Source of the DNA: Pacificimonas pallii
GTDB taxonomy: Bacteria > Pseudomonadota > Alphaproteobacteria > Sphingomonadales > Sphingomonadaceae
Reading direction: 5' to 3'
NCBI RefSeq assembly: GCF_019204005.1
Contig: NZ_JAGSPA010000001.1
Coordinates: forward strand, 372,001 to 436,000
DNA length: 64,000 nucleotides
Shown: piece after piece, positions 63,489 to 64,000 of the stretch
Numbering within the stretch: the stretch's first letter is position 1
Layout of the letters: every line of letters begins with the position of its first letter
Translations under genes and position numbers: made by a program
The notes under the pieces: model-generated
What the model was told of the DNA's origin: nothing
The model's input: the letters and a program-made list of their open reading frames with translations, nothing else
The model's database searches: none

Positions 63489-64000
63489 TCAGGCGAGCCG
63501 GTCCTCCAGATGCTGCGCCAGATATTCGAGCGCGGCCACCCGGCGGTAGAGGCCCGTATCGGCGATGTTCTCGACGCGGAAAAACCGGCTCATATGCGGG
63601 AAATGCAGGTCGAGGACACGGCCGAGAAAGGCGGGCGTCAGGAGCCCGCCATGCTCGTCCTCGATCGCGCCGAGGCGGCGGCGCAGCGCATAGGACCGCT
63701 TGCGCATCCAGGGCGGCCGGACCCGCGTGCCCAACTCGGACATGCGGTGCTCCACCGTCGGCTTCTGGTTGAAGGCATAGCCATAGGATGAGGGGTAGGC
63801 CGCCAGTGCCGGGTCGATATGGGCGAGCAGCTCGGCTTCGAACACGCCCGCATTCTTCAGGCCGATGGGAAGGGTCAGCGCGTCGGACACGACCCGGTGG
63901 TCGAAAAACGGCATCAGATAGCCACCCTGACGGCCGACAAGGCTGATCTCGCGGCCAAAAAAGGCGCGGCAGCGCATGCGCGGATAGAGCTGTTCGATGA
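63489..64000 (-). CDS. Asparagine-synthase-like protein, N-terminal part outside window (partial)
   Basis: The C-terminal 170 residues of a protein that is open to the right edge (IEQLYPRMRCRAFF precedes the internal ATG at 63977). GREISLVGRQGGYLMPFFDHRVVSDAL, LPIGLKNAGVFEAELL and YGYAFNQKP resemble the end of asparagine-synthase-type domains, where the final PFFDxRVV strand leads to helices. The catalytic and ATP motifs would lie outside the window, so the call is by resemblance only. There are about 110 nt to the TetR gene. Confidence 0.45.
   Translation of the reverse strand, partial: IEQLYPRMRCRAFFGREISLVGRQGGYLMPFFDHRVVSDALTLPIGLKNAGVFEAELLAHIDPALAAYPSSYGYAFNQKPTVEHRMSELGTRVRPPWMRKRSYALRRRLGAIEDEHGGLLTPAFLGRVLDLHFPHMSRFFRVENIADTGLYRRVAALEYLAQHLEDRLA

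Overview
The window is a GC-rich alphaproteobacterial chromosome segment, most likely from Sphingomonadales. This rests on gene content and arrangement (argH-lptM-lysA-DUF4175, rne divergent from an AMIN-type amidase, leuC-leuD-leuB with DUF502, a short ATP-cone-free NrdA, a PEP-CTERM protein), not on a database search. About 60 genes fill the window tightly. Neighbouring reading frames often share a 4-nt stop/start overlap.

Layout. 0-15 kb: the end of AMP nucleosidase, a vapBC toxin-antitoxin pair with a 49-bp palindrome in front, an M2 peptidase, a diguanylate cyclase, a GFA protein, a DsbA-like isomerase, glutaminase, a mechanosensitive-channel-like gene broken by a stop codon, a TauD-type dioxygenase, asd, an amino-acid dehydrogenase and a large RTX/DUF4114 protein. 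15.5-20.6 kb: a six-gene leucine cluster (leuC, small membrane ORF, leuD, phosphoesterase, leuB, DUF502) in which all five junctions overlap by 4 nt. 21-25 kb: a probably Fur-controlled TonB receptor with a DUF6607 partner, then a DUF4136 lipoprotein. 25.2-26.2 kb: galE.

26.2-30.3 kb is an accessory, AT-rich junkyard. It holds two opposed fragments of an Rhs core, an IS5-type transposase tail fused in frame to one of them, the C-terminal end of an HlyD-type secretion adaptor, the tail of an unknown protein, several small lipoprotein or secreted orphans, and five copies of a short GGGRCACTATAC repeat lying at the breakpoints. 30.5-47.8 kb returns to core genes: an MBL hydrolase, dnaB, cvpA-cysS, galU, a TlpA-like thioredoxin, argH, lptM, lysA, DUF4175 and nrdA-nrdB with an extra membrane gene between the two subunits.

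47.8-49.8 kb is a second AT-rich insert: a zinc-ribbon ORF, a TIR-domain protein, a second zinc-ribbon ORF and a broken DNA cytosine methyltransferase. The methyltransferase start is duplicated around two more copies of the same CACTATAC repeat. 50-64 kb: M17 aminopeptidase, a PD-(D/E)XK nuclease-like protein, a PEP-CTERM protein with a sigma-54 promoter candidate, a HAD phosphatase, a cystathionine gamma-synthase-family enzyme, RNase E, an amidase, a small lipoprotein, SelO, a TetR regulator and the end of an asparagine-synthase-like gene.

The features most worth a second look are the two accessory islands linked by the shared repeat, the TIR/zinc-ribbon/methyltransferase gene set, and several short regulatory structures: the vapB palindrome, a Fur box beside an intrinsic-terminator hairpin, paired NrdR-like boxes, and a sigma-54 promoter with upstream repeats. 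No tRNA, rRNA or CRISPR array was recognised.
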